From Bullera alba (Eukaryota; Basidiomycota; Tremellomycetes; Tremellales; Bulleraceae): a DNA stretch of 64,000 bases. Position 1 is the first letter of the stretch, and each line of letters starts with the position of its first letter. The translations under genes were made by a program, and so were the position numbers. The notes below the pieces were generated by a model. It was given only the letters and a program-made list of their open reading frames with translations, did no database searches and was not told the DNA's origin. The DNA is taken from the NCBI GenBank assembly GCA_001600095.1, contig BCIX01000002.1:1-64000 (forward strand). The letters are read 5' to 3'. Below, piece after piece: positions 12,704-24,060 of the stretch.

Positions 12704-14843
12704 CTAGAGATCCGAGTTCTTCCTTCCCAACCAGCCTTGCATGACCGCCTGGATGTTCCTCCTGTTCCGCCTCGGTGTCGTCGGGCTTGACGGACTTGGG
12801 GGCGCAGTACCTGTTCCCGGCGTCCTGACGCCTGGTTCGATGCGCATTGAGGTAGCCTCCCACTCCGTGGTTGCAGCACTTTGACCACCTCTATACAAGC
12901 CCAGTGGAAGGAATACCCTTGGCTCTCCCCGGATGATGGGCACCGTTAGACCACCTCTTGGATCCGTAGCTAGGATCTGGCCCGATAACACGTCCACCAA
13001 CGGCAGCAGCGCTTTGTAACCCGTTTGCGACGGTGCCAGGTAGATTGCAATGGCGGGTTGACCCGACCCATAGTTTGACAAAACGGCCAGCAGTGGGCCT
13101 TTTCTTAGTGCCACAGAATGATTGTTAATTTGATGCGGGATGACAAATGTGCGAAGATACGGTGGATAGTGATTGATAGCTGTTTTTCTCGCAGCGTTGA
13201 GATTGCGGAAGAAGGTGTAAAGCTGGGTTTCCGTCTCGTATCCATAGAGCCAGATGGCTTCACGATTGCTAGGGTCGTCGCCCCCTTGTAGGTCCTGCAA
13301 GGAAGTCTGTGGTCAGCCCCAGATCAAGTACTGCGTATCACAGTGGCCTATTACTTCACGTCGCACTCACGTGCTCTTGGCCCTGGTAGACGATTGGAAA
13401 CCCATCGTTGACGAAGGGAAACACCGCCGCGTTGCGGGTCAACACGGAATCGGTGTGGGTGCCAGCGAAGCGCGGAAAGTCGTGGTTGCTAAGCAAGTCG
13501 AGCCGTGAATCCCCACAACTCAATGGCTGACAAGATAGGGCGTGCATCGGACTCACTCCAAGAACGAGCCCAGTAGAGTTGCATCGGGGAACATCTTCTG
13601 CACCTTGACGATCATATCGGCAAATTCGCCAATGTTGCCTAGGAAGCCGGAAAACGCTCTGCGAACGTGGTAGAAGTTTGCGAAGTCCAAGATGCTGTCC
13701 ATAGCCGCTTTCTGATACGGAGCGAGGTATGCGGGGTCTGATAGGTTTAGAAACATACGCGAGCAGTTTGCTTTGTCGACTTACTGCCATGGAGGATCTC
13801 ACCCATGCTAGCAACGCCCGCGGCCCTGACAAAGTCTGGCCAAAAGCTCTTTCGGACATGTTTGACGGTGTCCACCCTCAATGCGTCGATTTGGAACGCC
13901 TGGACCAGACTTCGTATCCACTGGTGAAGGGTTTGAATGACCTGTGGATTTTCAGTGTTGAGGTCGGGCATCATTTCAGATAGCCAGCCTAAAGCAAAAG
14001 GTCAGTATTGCCGAGATACGCGACATTGATACAAGGCTCACACTGCTCGACCTCATGCTGATTCTCCCAGTCTTCCGGTGTGCAGAAAGGATGGAAGTGG
14101 GATTCGGTGTCGAAGGGTCCGTTGGCGGCTGAAGGGGTCCAGCCCGGCCCAGCGCCAAGGTGATTTGCAACCTGTTGATGCACATGCGTCAACATCGATT
14201 CTCGGTTGTGATGATCTGCTCACAACATCGACCATGAGATACATCCCCCGAGCGTGTAACGCTGCGGACAAATCCTTCAAGTCCTGAACCGTTCCGAAAT
14301 GGTCATTTGTACCTATCAGTAAGAGATCAGGGCGCTGCAACAATTGTTCACTTTGAGCATACTCACGCCGGATGTCAGAAGTCCAATAACCTAACATTGA
14401 CGCAGGTGAGCTGATGGTCCTGAGTGTCGGAGAGCGGCGGGGCTATCCCTGCCCATACTGTTAGAGATGCTCACCGTGATATCCCGTATTGAGACCGTTT
14501 TCAGCTTCGTAATTTGCTACTACCGGTGAGATCCAGACTGTCCAATCTAAGATTAGGCCCGGTCACAAGCACCGATACTGTCACAAAGCTCACCGGTGTC
14601 GAAACCCATGCCTTGGATATAGTCCAACCGCCCCTCAATGCCCTTCCAGGTGCCCCCGCAATAGCTCCTCTGGCTGGTGTCGCAGTATGGCGCTAGACCG
14701 TCATGCCGCGCGAAGCGATCCGTGAAGATCTGATAGATCGAGCGAGATCGAAGCTCCGGTGTCGTCAGAGCAGATACCGACAGAACGTGCGTTGAGGCGT
14801 ACACCAAGCCGAGGACATGGAGCAGCGATGCGATATTGACCAT
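12704..14843 (-). CDS. Secreted GH13 alpha-amylase
   Basis: Nine exons on the minus strand (12704-13294, 13371-13488, 13557-13737, 13785-13988, 14042-14171, 14224-14312, 14367-14390, 14475-14546, 14594-14843) give 552 residues. The start [20 protein letters not shown] looks like a signal peptide. The rest follows the Aspergillus Taka-amylase pattern: [41 protein letters not shown], the nucleophile Asp227 in ALRVDTVKH, acid/base Glu251 in GEILHG, and stabiliser Asp320 in DNHDFPRF. All three catalytic residues are present. It should hydrolyse alpha-1,4 links in starch outside the cell. No starch-binding domain is visible; the C-terminus is a Pro/Arg-rich tail of about 50 residues. Exon 14367-14390 is only 24 nt. 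A sugar-type transporter lies directly upstream on the same strand. Confidence 0.93.
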
Positions 14844-15517
14844 TTCGAACGTCGTACCGGAGCGGGCCCACTAGTGTAGAGCTGAAAGACGACTGGGAAA
14901 TGCAGTTTTGTGCGCTCTTTAGACTGTGATAACAAGATCGTTCCAGCTTCAATCAATGTTCTTCTAGACGAGGAAGCGCAAAGTCGCAAACGAATTACTT
15001 GGCGATGCTGGGTATTCCGAAAGTCGATGCTGATGCCACAACACTATAAACACAGTTGCCTCGATGCGGCGCTGTTGTGTTTTGACACCCGTCTCTTGAT
15101 CCAGCGGAGTTCGAACAGCCGGTGAGACTGTGAAAGGACCGAATGACACAACCACCTATCCTCTGAACGCAGCGAAGGTATAGAAGACCAGCAGATCGAA
15201 CTCGGTACGGTATGCTGGAACTTTTGTAAACATCAACGCGACCAAAGCGCTGCAACCTCGGCCGGATTGCGGGGCGATTGTCCGGGCATCCAATATCCGA
15301 TAGCGCTAGTCGCCAGCAAGTCGCCAGTCGCTCATGCATCATGCATCATGCATCATGCCTGACTGCCTGCAGCACGACGTCCATCTCATTGCGACTTGCA
15401 CATCCCTCGGACATCCCTCGGAAGCGGGTCAAATCGTGGGCTTATCACACGATACATGGTACACATCCAACAGAGCAACCTCCAGATAGACTTCCGACTG
15501 GACCAAAATCACCACCC
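14844..15517. other. Alpha-amylase promoter / transporter 3' flank
   Basis: The transporter stop codon is on the right and the amylase ATG on the left, both minus strand, so this is the amylase upstream region. It contains two short repeat tracts described separately. No open frame with family support. Confidence 0.5.
15333..15358. repeat. 7-bp tandem repeat (catgcat)
   Basis: Three full copies of catgcat plus catgc, read directly. It lies about 490 bp upstream of the amylase ATG. A second short direct repeat, acatccctcgg twice, lies at 15400-15421. Likely replication-slippage microsatellites; a regulatory role is unproven. Confidence 0.8.
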
Positions 15518-17790
15518 TTATCGCTTCTCAACATCCTCGTCGTGCTCGACCGACTGCTTCTCCTGAACAGCCATGTCATGCGCTCGGCTGGCAATAGCAG
15601 CGTCTCGCTCGCTCTGGGTGATGGCACCGAAGAGGACGTCCTTGGGAAAGTATCAGTCGCTGACTCGCTTGAACACTTGATGAGATCTACTCACCATGTC
15701 CTCGAGCGACCTGCCCTTGGTTTCTGGCAGGAAGAGTGCAAGACAGAAGGAGATCATGTTGATCGCAGCGAAGAAGAAGAACTGCGAGAGACTGATCAGT
15801 TTTCGATGATGTCGGTCAACGATTCTCAAACTCACGATACCACCATGCGGGAGCTTGAGAACCATGAGAGGAGTAGCTTTGGTGACTCCGCTGAAGTCCT
15901 TGTCAGCGAAAGCCTTTCCGTGGAGAGGGTCAACTTACAAGTTCCACGCCCACTGAGTAGCCGCGGCCACACTGAGACCCAAGTGTCGGGTCCTGTTGTT
16001 GAAGATCTCAGAGCAGATGACCCAAGGCAATGGGCCAACGGAGAAACAGTATGGCACCACGAACAAGTAGCTGGTCGAGGTTGTCAGTCAGAACCCGTCC
16101 CCATCGTTATCACTGTCCACTCACATCATGACAGCCATAGCAATAGAGGCAGAAGAAACGGGGCCGTTTGTACCTGTCTTTGGCTGATGGGTGTTGAAGA
16201 TGGCACCGATGATCTGCAAGCATCGTCAGTTGATGCCCACTTTTCCATACATGTCTGCTCTCAGGGACGATCTCGCTCACCCATAGGAACATGCTCATGA
16301 GAGCGACACCAATGAGCAGGGGCTTCTTCCTTCCGAATCGGTCAACTCCAAAGGCGACGAAGAGCGAGGTGGTGACGATCTTGACGATACCGTAGACTGT
16401 CGAGAGATCAGCCTGCAAACCTCTCGTACTCGGACTCCTGACTCACTACCAGAGGCCAGTAGACCGGTGCTCTTTCCGGTAAGACCGATAGACTTGAAGA
16501 TCAGAGGAGCGTAGTAACTGATCGAGTTCTGACCAGACCATTGCTGAAGAGTGAAGATGACGAAGCTAATCGATTGGTCAGGATCCGCGCCCGCACCGGT
16601 AGTTTCCCACTCACGCCATGAGGAATCGGATGGGGTTACCCTTCGCCATGACCTCTTTGATGGAGACGCCATGTGTGGCAGCTTCCTCCTCACGGACAGC
16701 GGCAGTGATCTCAGCGTACTCGAACTGGACGGAGGGGTGGTCGACGGGCAGCTTTCGGATCCAGGCCAGGTGGTTGATACCTTGCTCGTCTCGGTGTTGA
16801 GTCGCGAGCCATCGCTAAGCTAAAGTCAGCTCTATGTCCAGCAGGTCTTCTCGACGTGTGGACACTCACTGGAGACTCCTTGAGAACGAAGAGCAATGGG
16901 ATCATGATTCCTACTGGGACGAGCTGGAAACCGATGGGGACTCTCCATGCCACGTTGCTCTTTGGATCCATGAAGGACACACCGTAGTTGATCCAGAAAC
17001 TGAAAGCGACTCCAATGACGACGACGATCTGGAAGAGACCGGTGATTCGACCTCGGATCCTCTTGGGGGCAATCTCACTAGCATAGGTTGGGCAGACTAC
17101 GGAAACGATCAGTCAATCACAAGTCAAGACAGTGACTCCGCAAGATTCCTCACCGACACTCATGAGACCGACACCGAAACCAGCAGTGAATCGGCCACCG
17201 TAAACCGACGAGACACCGGTGGTAGCGACGACCTGCACGATGGCACCGATAACGAAGATCCAGGAACCGACCATAAGAGACCATTTACGACCAAGCTTGT
17301 TCTCCAGCTGACCGCCGAAGATGGCACCGAAGAAAGCTCCTCCTTGGAGGATGGCGACGATGTTTCCTTGAATGTTTGCGACGAATGTTGGACCTTTGGA
17401 CTGATCGATTCCGAAGTCCCGCTGGAACGATTCTAGAGCGATGACACCTCCTCCCCTGACTCGAGTCAGCTCATAGTGGCTCAGACATCGGTGCTCAACT
17501 CACAATCCAGTATCATATCCGACTAAGAGGATCAGACGAGTCAGCCTCGGCTTCGGCTTCGGATTCGTCATCATACCGAAATGGACTCACACAAGAAGAT
17601 ACCCAGGAAACCAATCACGGCCAGGAGATAAGCCCTCGAATGGGCATGCCATGGCCTGTTGTTCTCGAAATCGTCCCCGAACTCATTCTCGTGTGCTCTC
17701 TCGAACTTCTCGACGTCAGAGCTATAAGACTGTGGTCAGCATCGCGAAGTATGGCTGAGGTGGCGACGCGACATACTGGTTAGTCGACAT
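15518..17790 (-). CDS. MFS sugar/quinate-type transporter
   Basis: Thirteen exons on the minus strand (15518-15640, 15695-15781, 15836-15890, 15939-16070, 16125-16213, 16281-16396, 16447-16565, 16615-16814, 16870-17096, 17154-17455, 17504-17522, 17591-17721, 17777-17790) give 537 residues. The protein has the sugar-porter plan of twelve hydrophobic helices: FGYDTG in helix 1, GRKWSLMVGS, PKRIRGRITG before helix 5, ESPRWL at the end of the first half, QQWSGQNSISYYAP in helix 7, DRFGRKKPLL, and PETKGRSLEDMD after helix 12. These place it among fungal hexose/quinate permeases at the plasma membrane; the substrate cannot be told from sequence alone. The first exon is 14 nt and the third 19 nt. 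Being next to an amylase suggests uptake of starch-derived sugar, which is inference. Confidence 0.9.
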
Positions 17791-18270
17791 GTTGGCTCGT
17801 TGACAAGTCGAGCAGAATAATGAATGAGGGGGAAGATCGGGGGAGGTTTGTCAGCCCTTTCACCTCTTATAGCCTTCGAGCCAACCATGTTCTCTGTGCA
17901 TCTCTGCGCATGGTCTCCTCGCCCGAGTCACAGGTGACAGGGTGACAGAAGAGGACAGCTCAGACAATCGCGAGCAAGAATCGAAAGGGCCGCCGGGCCG
18001 ATCAGCAGTGGGCAGTCAGTTTATCTATTTTTGGCTACGGTGAGGGCGGCCCGTTGGATGGAGTCAGCGGGGCGGGCGGTGGAGGTGTCCGGAGGAGGGG
18101 TCAAAGTGGTGGAGGATGCATAGATTGGGACTGATTGGGAGCGGGGAAGGAGAGAGTGACGAGAGCGATCCAGAACGATTCACAAACTGGCTGACCGGCA
18201 GTCCTGACATGCCTCTGTAGACGCCTGCATTCTCGGAAAATTGACTTGTCGCTCGACGCTGCGTGTCGTG

Positions 18271-18306
18271 GCTCGAGGAGGCTCGAGGCTGCTCGAGGTC
18301 GCTCGA
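18271..18306. repeat. 10-bp-period repeat gctcgaggNN
   Basis: Three copies of gctcgagg plus two variable bases, followed by gctcga. The ten-base period puts the copies on the same face of the helix, as in arrays of binding sites, but slippage is an equal explanation. Confidence 0.7.
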
Positions 18307-19315
18307 TATTGCCCGAAGTCTACGTCTGCCCCGGTATCTCGATCCTAGCGGCCCGGGGTCCCGGTACGGCCATCGTCGACGATGCGTGGGGTGTGCCTGA
18401 TTTGCAGATGCCGAAGACATTGCTCAGTCAGCCGAGGATGTAGAGAGATGTAAGTTGGCATCGAGAACAGATCTGAATAGATCAAAGGCATGGTGGTCTA
18501 TGGTGGTGATCCGGCTAACATCTCCGTGGGCTCCAACGCGGCGATGCCACAGACCCCACGTTGACGTTCAGACGATGTAGCCGACAATCCGGGGAGGTCA
18601 CTCGGCAAGGAAAGCCGGTTGATCGGGCAGGCTGCCGGTGGTCGGCATTGATCTGGTGTACCTCAGGCTTCGACTGCTTTCGATGTGATCTTCGACTCGG
18701 TTCCAGCTGGCGAGTGATAGCATGATCGCAATGCGTGGAAGATGAGCTGAAGGCGAACGTTGAACAAGAGCGGATCGTATTACCCGACCTCTTATATAAA
18801 TTCTCATCGGTGCCAAGCAATGCAAACCAGAGGACCTGCCGCTCAAGATATCCGGTGCTCCGTCGTATATCCACATCATAAGCAACCTCAGCGGGCAACG
18901 GGCTGCAACGGGCGGACAGGCAAGTGCCACGAGTCGTCACTGGCAGAGGGCACGTAGACGCAGAGAGGGGCGAGAGGTACGATAAGGTATGGTAGGGATC
19001 CAGAGAGATAGAGAGGGATCCATGATTCGCGCCTATCGCTCGGCTTTTGAAAGACGTTCTTCCTAGGTCGGGGAAAGGAGTTACGAGATGGAGAGGGGTG
19101 TAGATAGGTGTCACAGCTTGTCAGTCAGAGCTGTCAGAGAGTCAAGCAGCTCAGCGGGAATCTGATAGGGACGCCACCTCTCGTCGCACATGTACATGTG
19201 ATACCAGCACTCAGTCCAGCAGGCGATATAACCAGGTCTTACCAGGAAGGCCTGAGCCATAGTGATACGGCATCCTAGGGCATCCTCCCGAGTCCGAGAC
19301 TTCGAAGAGGTCCGA

Positions 19316-19350
19316 AGTCTGATCTAGTCTGATCTAGTCTGATCTAGTCT
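19316..19350. repeat. 10-bp tandem repeat gatctagtct
   Basis: Three perfect copies of gatctagtct preceded by a half copy (agtct). It lies about 400 bp upstream of the copy A start codon. Function unknown. Confidence 0.85.
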
Positions 19351-19634
19351 GTCACAATCTGGCCTAACCCTATCTAGCAGTATCAGGCAGTATCTAGCCA
19401 TCTTACATAGCATCGAGGCCCTGACGGGTGACTCTCGTATGACGTTCCTGCAATCTCGCCCTCTTTCCACATGAGTGAGTCGCGTGGAACAGGTGGAGCT
19501 GATCTCGGCTTGGGACCTCTTGGCATGCATGCAGCGCGTACAGCGGTGGGTGCTGTAAGTCATGCTGTCAGCTGTGCTTGTTACGAACAAGCAGACCAGG
19601 ATGAGACTCGATCCTCAACGAGCGTGGCATCATG

Positions 19635-19642
19635 TATATTTA
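19635..19642 (+). promoter_or_regulatory. TATA-like box of family copy A
   Basis: tatattta about 110 bp before the copy A ATG, a usual distance for a fungal core promoter. It supports 19752 as the real translation start with a short leader. Confidence 0.4.
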
Positions 19643-19751
19643 AGAAGCAAGAAGCGAAGAACATGATACGCTTCCCGTTCTTCGCGCAAGCAGTTAAAGC
19701 AACGCACCATCATCGATAATCGATAATCCGTCTAAGCATAAATTCATCGTC

Positions 19752-20547
19752 ATGTCAATGATCGCAGCCAATGGCAACGCGGTGCTCGGAGCTAGGAGCG
19801 CAGGCACTCATCAGCTCCTCCCTCGGAGACAGGGAATTGTCGTGAGCTTCAATAATACCGACCAGACTGAGGTCTGTGATCGAGGGGGAGCCGATCCTCT
19901 ACCTACGCAACAGGTCACTCCCGGATCAACAGTCAACGTCTCTTTCGATGTTTCAGAGGAATTCCGAGGCAGAACCTTCAATGTATCTTCAGTGTGAGTG
20001 CATTTCATATCAAGTACCCATATCCTCTCCCCGATTCAGCGTTGCTAATGTGATCAACAGGCTCAAGCTGCCTGGCGGACTCGAGATCCCGGATCGAGTG
20101 TTCTGCGTGAACGACTATCCCCGAAACGAAACCATTACCGAGCCATTCTTCCGGTGGACAGTAGAGCCATACCGCCGGACTCTGGCAAACGGCTCGCTCA
20201 CCGACGAGTTCAATACCCCTGGCTCTAGCATGTGAGTGATCGTCCTGAACCACTCTTGGCGTAGCTGATACTAGGTCAACAGCATCTTTTCGGCCATAGT
20301 GCTGCCAGAGGGAGGTGGCCGGTCTGATAACAACACATACACCTTCTACACTACGAACAATTTCACTATCGTTGATCAAATCACGCCCGAGGGCGCTGCT
20401 ACTCCAACTGTGGGCACCCCTGTAGGGTAAGTGGAAACAGTGGTCAAGATCCATTGGTATTAGATCTGACTTCGAGTTGTTAGTTGGAAGATGGGAGCGT
20501 TGTCCAGCTTATTCACCTTGGGTTTGCTGTTGGCGACAGTGGCATGA
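19752..20547 (+). CDS. Unrecognised sequon-rich protein with hydrophobic C-tail, family copy A
   Basis: Exons 19752-19993, 20061-20231, 20283-20426 and 20484-20547 give 206 residues. I do not recognise the family. Visible features: exactly two cysteines (in TEVCDRGG and RVFCVNDYP), about seven N-x-S/T sequons (for example NNT, NVS, NET, NGS, NFT), the core VTPGSTVNVSF, and a last exon encoding mostly a hydrophobic tail (ALSSLFTLGLLLATVA) that ends the protein. This looks like a GPI-signal or tail-anchor segment. No N-terminal signal peptide is seen, which conflicts with a lumenal fate. Copies B (21515), C (61684) and D (63394) share the two cysteines, the phase-2 intron after the GSS/GDS motif and, where complete, the tail exon. 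Function unknown. Confidence 0.75.
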
Positions 20548-21514
20548 TCGTACGGCCGGCGCAGATTCTAGAACGTGTAAAACGAGCGTCTCATGTAGCC
20601 CTATTTCTTTTTCTAACCCTTGTATCGACATGCACGAGAAATGGTGTTTCTGCCGCTCGTTAGATGATCATGCGCTGCTGTTCGAGATCTCATCTAATCT
20701 ACCGCGGATCTAAAGACCGCATTGCAAGGAAGTCTGAGTGCGTCCAACCTCGTGTTCACTCGGCGTCTCACCGCTCACGTGACCGGTGACTGAGCTGATT
20801 CTCGGTACTCTAGTGTAGCTGGCATCTCCATCATGCTGAGCTTACATAGGCTCCCCGGTAGGCGACGCCAGTCAGCCGTCTCCTACCATCATCTTGAATG
20901 GTATGTAGTCTACACGGCTCATGCTCCATCCTGATAAGCTGCTACGTGCTCCTACAGCCTCTTGTTACTCTAAGCAGCACTAAGCGCCAGTAGGGAGGCC
21001 AAAAATAGCATGACCAGAGATGAGCGGGATAAAATGGTTCAGTGGAGTAGGTTTCATTCCAGCAATTCAGCAACTACAGGCTCCACTTCGGCGCCTAACC
21101 AACTGATCAAAGCACTAAAGTACTGAAGTGGTATCGATAAATGCTGGTCGCTGTGCGGCACTGCCCTAGCATGGACGAGTCGTGTGGAGACTCATTGTGG
21201 TAGATCTAAGCTCGGCCATCCTTGCGGCGGTGGTCAGTGAGGCCGCGCTAAATCACATGAGGTTTGCATGGGTGGATTACCCACAATGCTGATCGGATCA
21301 TCAGCACAGTGATCAGATCATCAGCAGAGCACCCAACACTACTTATACCGAGCGGGAGGCTGACCATACGCCGACCTAGATCGGGCAATCAGCGTTCAAG
21401 ACTCCACTGTGATCAAATTTCAATCATAGCAGACTGCCAAAACCCATCTCGCCATGTCGCTCATCGCAGCCAATATTTGCCAGTCCCGTGCTCCGGAGTG
21501 CGGCCAGTCACCAA
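20548..21514. other. Intergenic region between copies A and B
   Basis: Holds the copy A 3' flank, the copy B promoter with a 20-bp direct repeat (21291-21330), and an ATG at 21454 whose codons resemble the copy A start but are out of frame with the conserved copy B domain. No other gene is supported. Confidence 0.5.
21291..21330. repeat. Two 20-bp imperfect direct repeats upstream of copy B
   Basis: Units 21291-21310 and 21311-21330 match at 17 of 20 positions around the shared core gatcatcagca. They lie about 130-220 bp before the possible starts of copy B. Possibly paired regulator sites; not proven. Confidence 0.7.
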
Positions 21515-22316
21515 ATGGTACCTCGAACTCAGGGGAGACAGGGAAGTATTACCTTCGGTACGAGCGCTCCCGACGGCAAGATCGCAGTTTGCGATCCTGC
21601 ACCGTTCGATCCCCTGCCCACGCGGCAGGTCACCCCTGGATCTACGGTCAATGTCTCCTTCGATATTTCCGAGGAATATCGAGGCAGGCGTTTCAACGTA
21701 TCCTCAGTGTGAGTGACTCACAAGGTCTGATCTGCATCCTTAATCGGATGAAGCTGATTGCTGTTACGTCGATAGGCTGAGACTCCCTGGAGCCTCTGAA
21801 GATGCGGAACGGGTCGTTTGCACGGCAAACTACCCGCTGAACGAAACCATCACTGAGCCATTCTTCCAATGGACAGTGAGCGCATATCACACAAACACCT
21901 CACTCACCCACATCGACGAGTTCAACACCCCCGGGTCTAGCATGTGAGTCATCGTTAGATCGGCCGGACAAGAATATCGCTGAGGAAGATCTCAACAGTA
22001 TCTTCTCGGCCGTGGTGCTACCAGAAGGAAACCAGACCTACGAGAACAACTCGTACTCGTATCCCTTCTTCACGACAAACAACTTCACTATTGTTCAGCA
22101 GATCACAGACCCTAGTGCAAACGGTACGGTCACAGGTTCCAACAGCACGGAAAAGGGCGCTGCCAGCCCGGCCCTGGACACGCCTGTAGGGTGAGGGAGA
22201 TTATGTATCAAGAATCAAGATTAATAGGATATGGCTGATCAGGATTTGTTAGCTGGAAGACAGGAGCGGTCTCCGGGTTTTTTACGCTGGGCTTGCTCTT
22301 CGCAACCTTTGCGTGA
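21515..22316 (+). CDS. Sequon-rich C-tailed protein, family copy B (N-terminus disrupted or shortened)
   Basis: Exons 21515-21708, 21776-21943, 21999-22190 and 22253-22316 give 205 residues from ATG 21515. It aligns with copy A through VTPGSTVNVSF, two cysteines (AVCDPAP and RVVCTANYP), ETITEPFF, DEFNTPGSS, TTNNFTIV, TPVGWK and a hydrophobic tail (FFTLGLLFATFA), with the same three introns in the same phases. The start is doubtful. An ATG at 21454 begins MSLIAAN, like copy A's MSMIAAN, but its frame leaves the conserved frame near 21541-21545, as if one base had been inserted there. Either translation begins at 21515 or the copy is frameshifted. Function unknown. Confidence 0.6.
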
Positions 22317-22567
22317 TTCCACACGCACCTCTATTTCTAGGAAGGAGAACGGCGGCATCCGCCTATGTAGCCAGTACTCCCGTATCGTGAACGAATGTAG
22401 CGATATGGATCACATAATAAATATCAGCTATATGTCCAGCTGAGATCATCCAACACTTCTGCTCGAGCCCCGTTAGCACGTTGTGCACAATGTGCATCTT
22501 CACCATCTACTGTACACACGGACACTCCATCGTCGTGGATCTCGCCTATCTTGCTTCGGCGATCAGC

Positions 22568-23722
22568 TCATTGGTTTTGAGCACCGTATCCTCGTAGCCC
22601 TTCAGCGAATCGCCATTCCGTGGCGGACGACCTCGACTCGGAGATGGTGACACCCTCGGCGGAGACTCGAGCGATTTGGTACTAAGAAGAGAGATCAGCA
22701 TTATTGATCCAGCTTGAGATCCGACCAGGCCGGGCTCACCTTGTTCAAACTCCTGGCATCTCGGTAGAACAGAACCTTCATGCACTCGTTCAACAGCTCC
22801 TCAGCCTCTTCCGCCGTCAACAGTGGTCCCTTGCCATCGATGCCCGCCTTGTTCTCATAAGCCTCCCGCAGTAATGGTTGAGCGATGTGGGCTCCGAATC
22901 CTGTGGCTAATGTTGGTGCAGAGTATGTGGTTCCCAGCAAGTCGACGTATCCGAGGAAGCTATAAAGTGAAGCACATAAGATTAAACGGGGTACACGTTA
23001 CAATGATATATCACGTACCTCTCCTTCTTGGTCTGGTCATAACCTCCGACGAGGATGGCATTCCAAAGGGGATTCATCTTTGTACGACGGGCGTAATACA
23101 GGTTCGAGAGGTAGGCGTAGACGTTTGAGGGAGAAAGAGGTGGGTGAGAGTCGGTCAAGGAGTGGGCATTCTCGTCTCGCCTAGTAGCGAGATCAGAACA
23201 TTTTACGATTGCCACGTTCGGAAGAGCCCACGTACAGTATAGCGTCCAGCTTCTTCTGGAGATATTGATAATCCGACATGTCACCGGCAACGCCCAGTAC
23301 CGTTGTGTCACCCAGGGCGTGCAATCGCTGAATGTCCTTGAACCTCGCCAAAGACCCATACGATGCTAGCGATCTCTATCAGCGTGCGATCGCTTCAGTG
23401 TTGCTCCCATCCAACATACCCAAGTTATCGGCTGCCAGCATCACTCCATCCTGGTATTTGATACCCAACACACTGGTACCAGTGACCAACGGTTGTCTGT
23501 GGTTATCGTCAGCGATCGTAGAAGATTGTTCCTGAGGGGGTAGCTCACTGAGTGTGTGTCACTGGAGCTACGTGAGCAGCTGGGGCTGCTCTGAATGGTG
23601 CAGGGAGGGTGTTGTGAGGTTCGAAGCCATAAGGCGTTGAATGCGCCGAGTATCCCATTGACTGGAGCAGGCTCAGTACCCACACCGATCTTCGGATTCA
23701 AGTGTGTACTCACGTAGTTCAT
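22568..23722 (-). CDS. PRE4: 20S proteasome subunit beta type Pre4 (beta7)
   Basis: Exons 22568-22681, 22740-22959, 23019-23180, 23236-23365, 23420-23496, 23549-23661 and 23714-23722 (minus) give 274 residues. Diagnostic segments are [71 protein letters not shown] and [12 protein letters not shown]. They match yeast Pre4 and human PSMB4, a non-catalytic beta subunit of the 20S core in cytosol and nucleus. The N-terminal propeptide of about 40 residues is typical. The first exon is only 9 nt (three codons). The gene is divergent from the glycolipid transfer protein gene, and a perfect 17-bp inverted repeat sits between the two starts. Confidence 0.95.
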
Positions 23723-23841
23723 GGTATCGAGACCTGGTGGGTTTGGATATGCTAGGTTGGAAGTATGCGAGGTACTCTAGCTATCATCAACGATGACCTG
23801 CTTGACGTTGATCGCAGCGACGCGGAGTCGTCAGTAACCTG

Positions 23842-23858
23842 ACGTGGCAGTGCCACGT
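23842..23858. promoter_or_regulatory. Perfect 17-bp inverted repeat in the shared PRE4 / GLTP promoter
   Basis: Two 8-base arms, acgtggca and tgccacgt, flank one central g. The site lies 120 bp upstream of the PRE4 ATG and about 200 bp upstream of the divergent GLTP ATG. It includes a CCACGT core and could be a dimer binding site or bidirectional element. Proteasome genes in other fungi carry Rpn4-type sites containing GTGGC, also present here. Regulatory function is inference. Confidence 0.5.
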
Positions 23859-24060
23859 GGCCAGATATATTTGTTTCCGCTACGCGTCCGCCTTTGACGA
23901 GGTGCCCCTGATCCTCGCGAGAGTTGGTGCGATGAAAGGGAAAGGTTGTGGAACTCGAGCTCGTTCATCACTTCGCTACAAAAGGGCAACAGACCCTCAA
24001 GCACCGATCCTATCCACCAAATCATCGCACAAGCAGGAAACCGCAATTGACCTTACCAAA

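Larger units (their letters stand above)
17791..19751. other. Divergent intergenic region, about 2 kb
   Basis: Separates the transporter (-) from family copy A (+). No frame has domain support. It carries two 10-bp-period repeat tracts (18271-18306 and 19316-19350) and a TATA-like box near 19635, listed separately. Confidence 0.5.

Noticed and set aside
15278..16300. 340-residue plus-strand open frame
   Set aside because: It is antisense to conserved transporter exons and shows no domain; a shadow of codon bias.
18515..19114. 199-residue minus-strand frame in the transporter-copy A spacer
   Set aside because: No ATG context, no splice partners, composition unlike neighbouring proteins and no recognisable motif.
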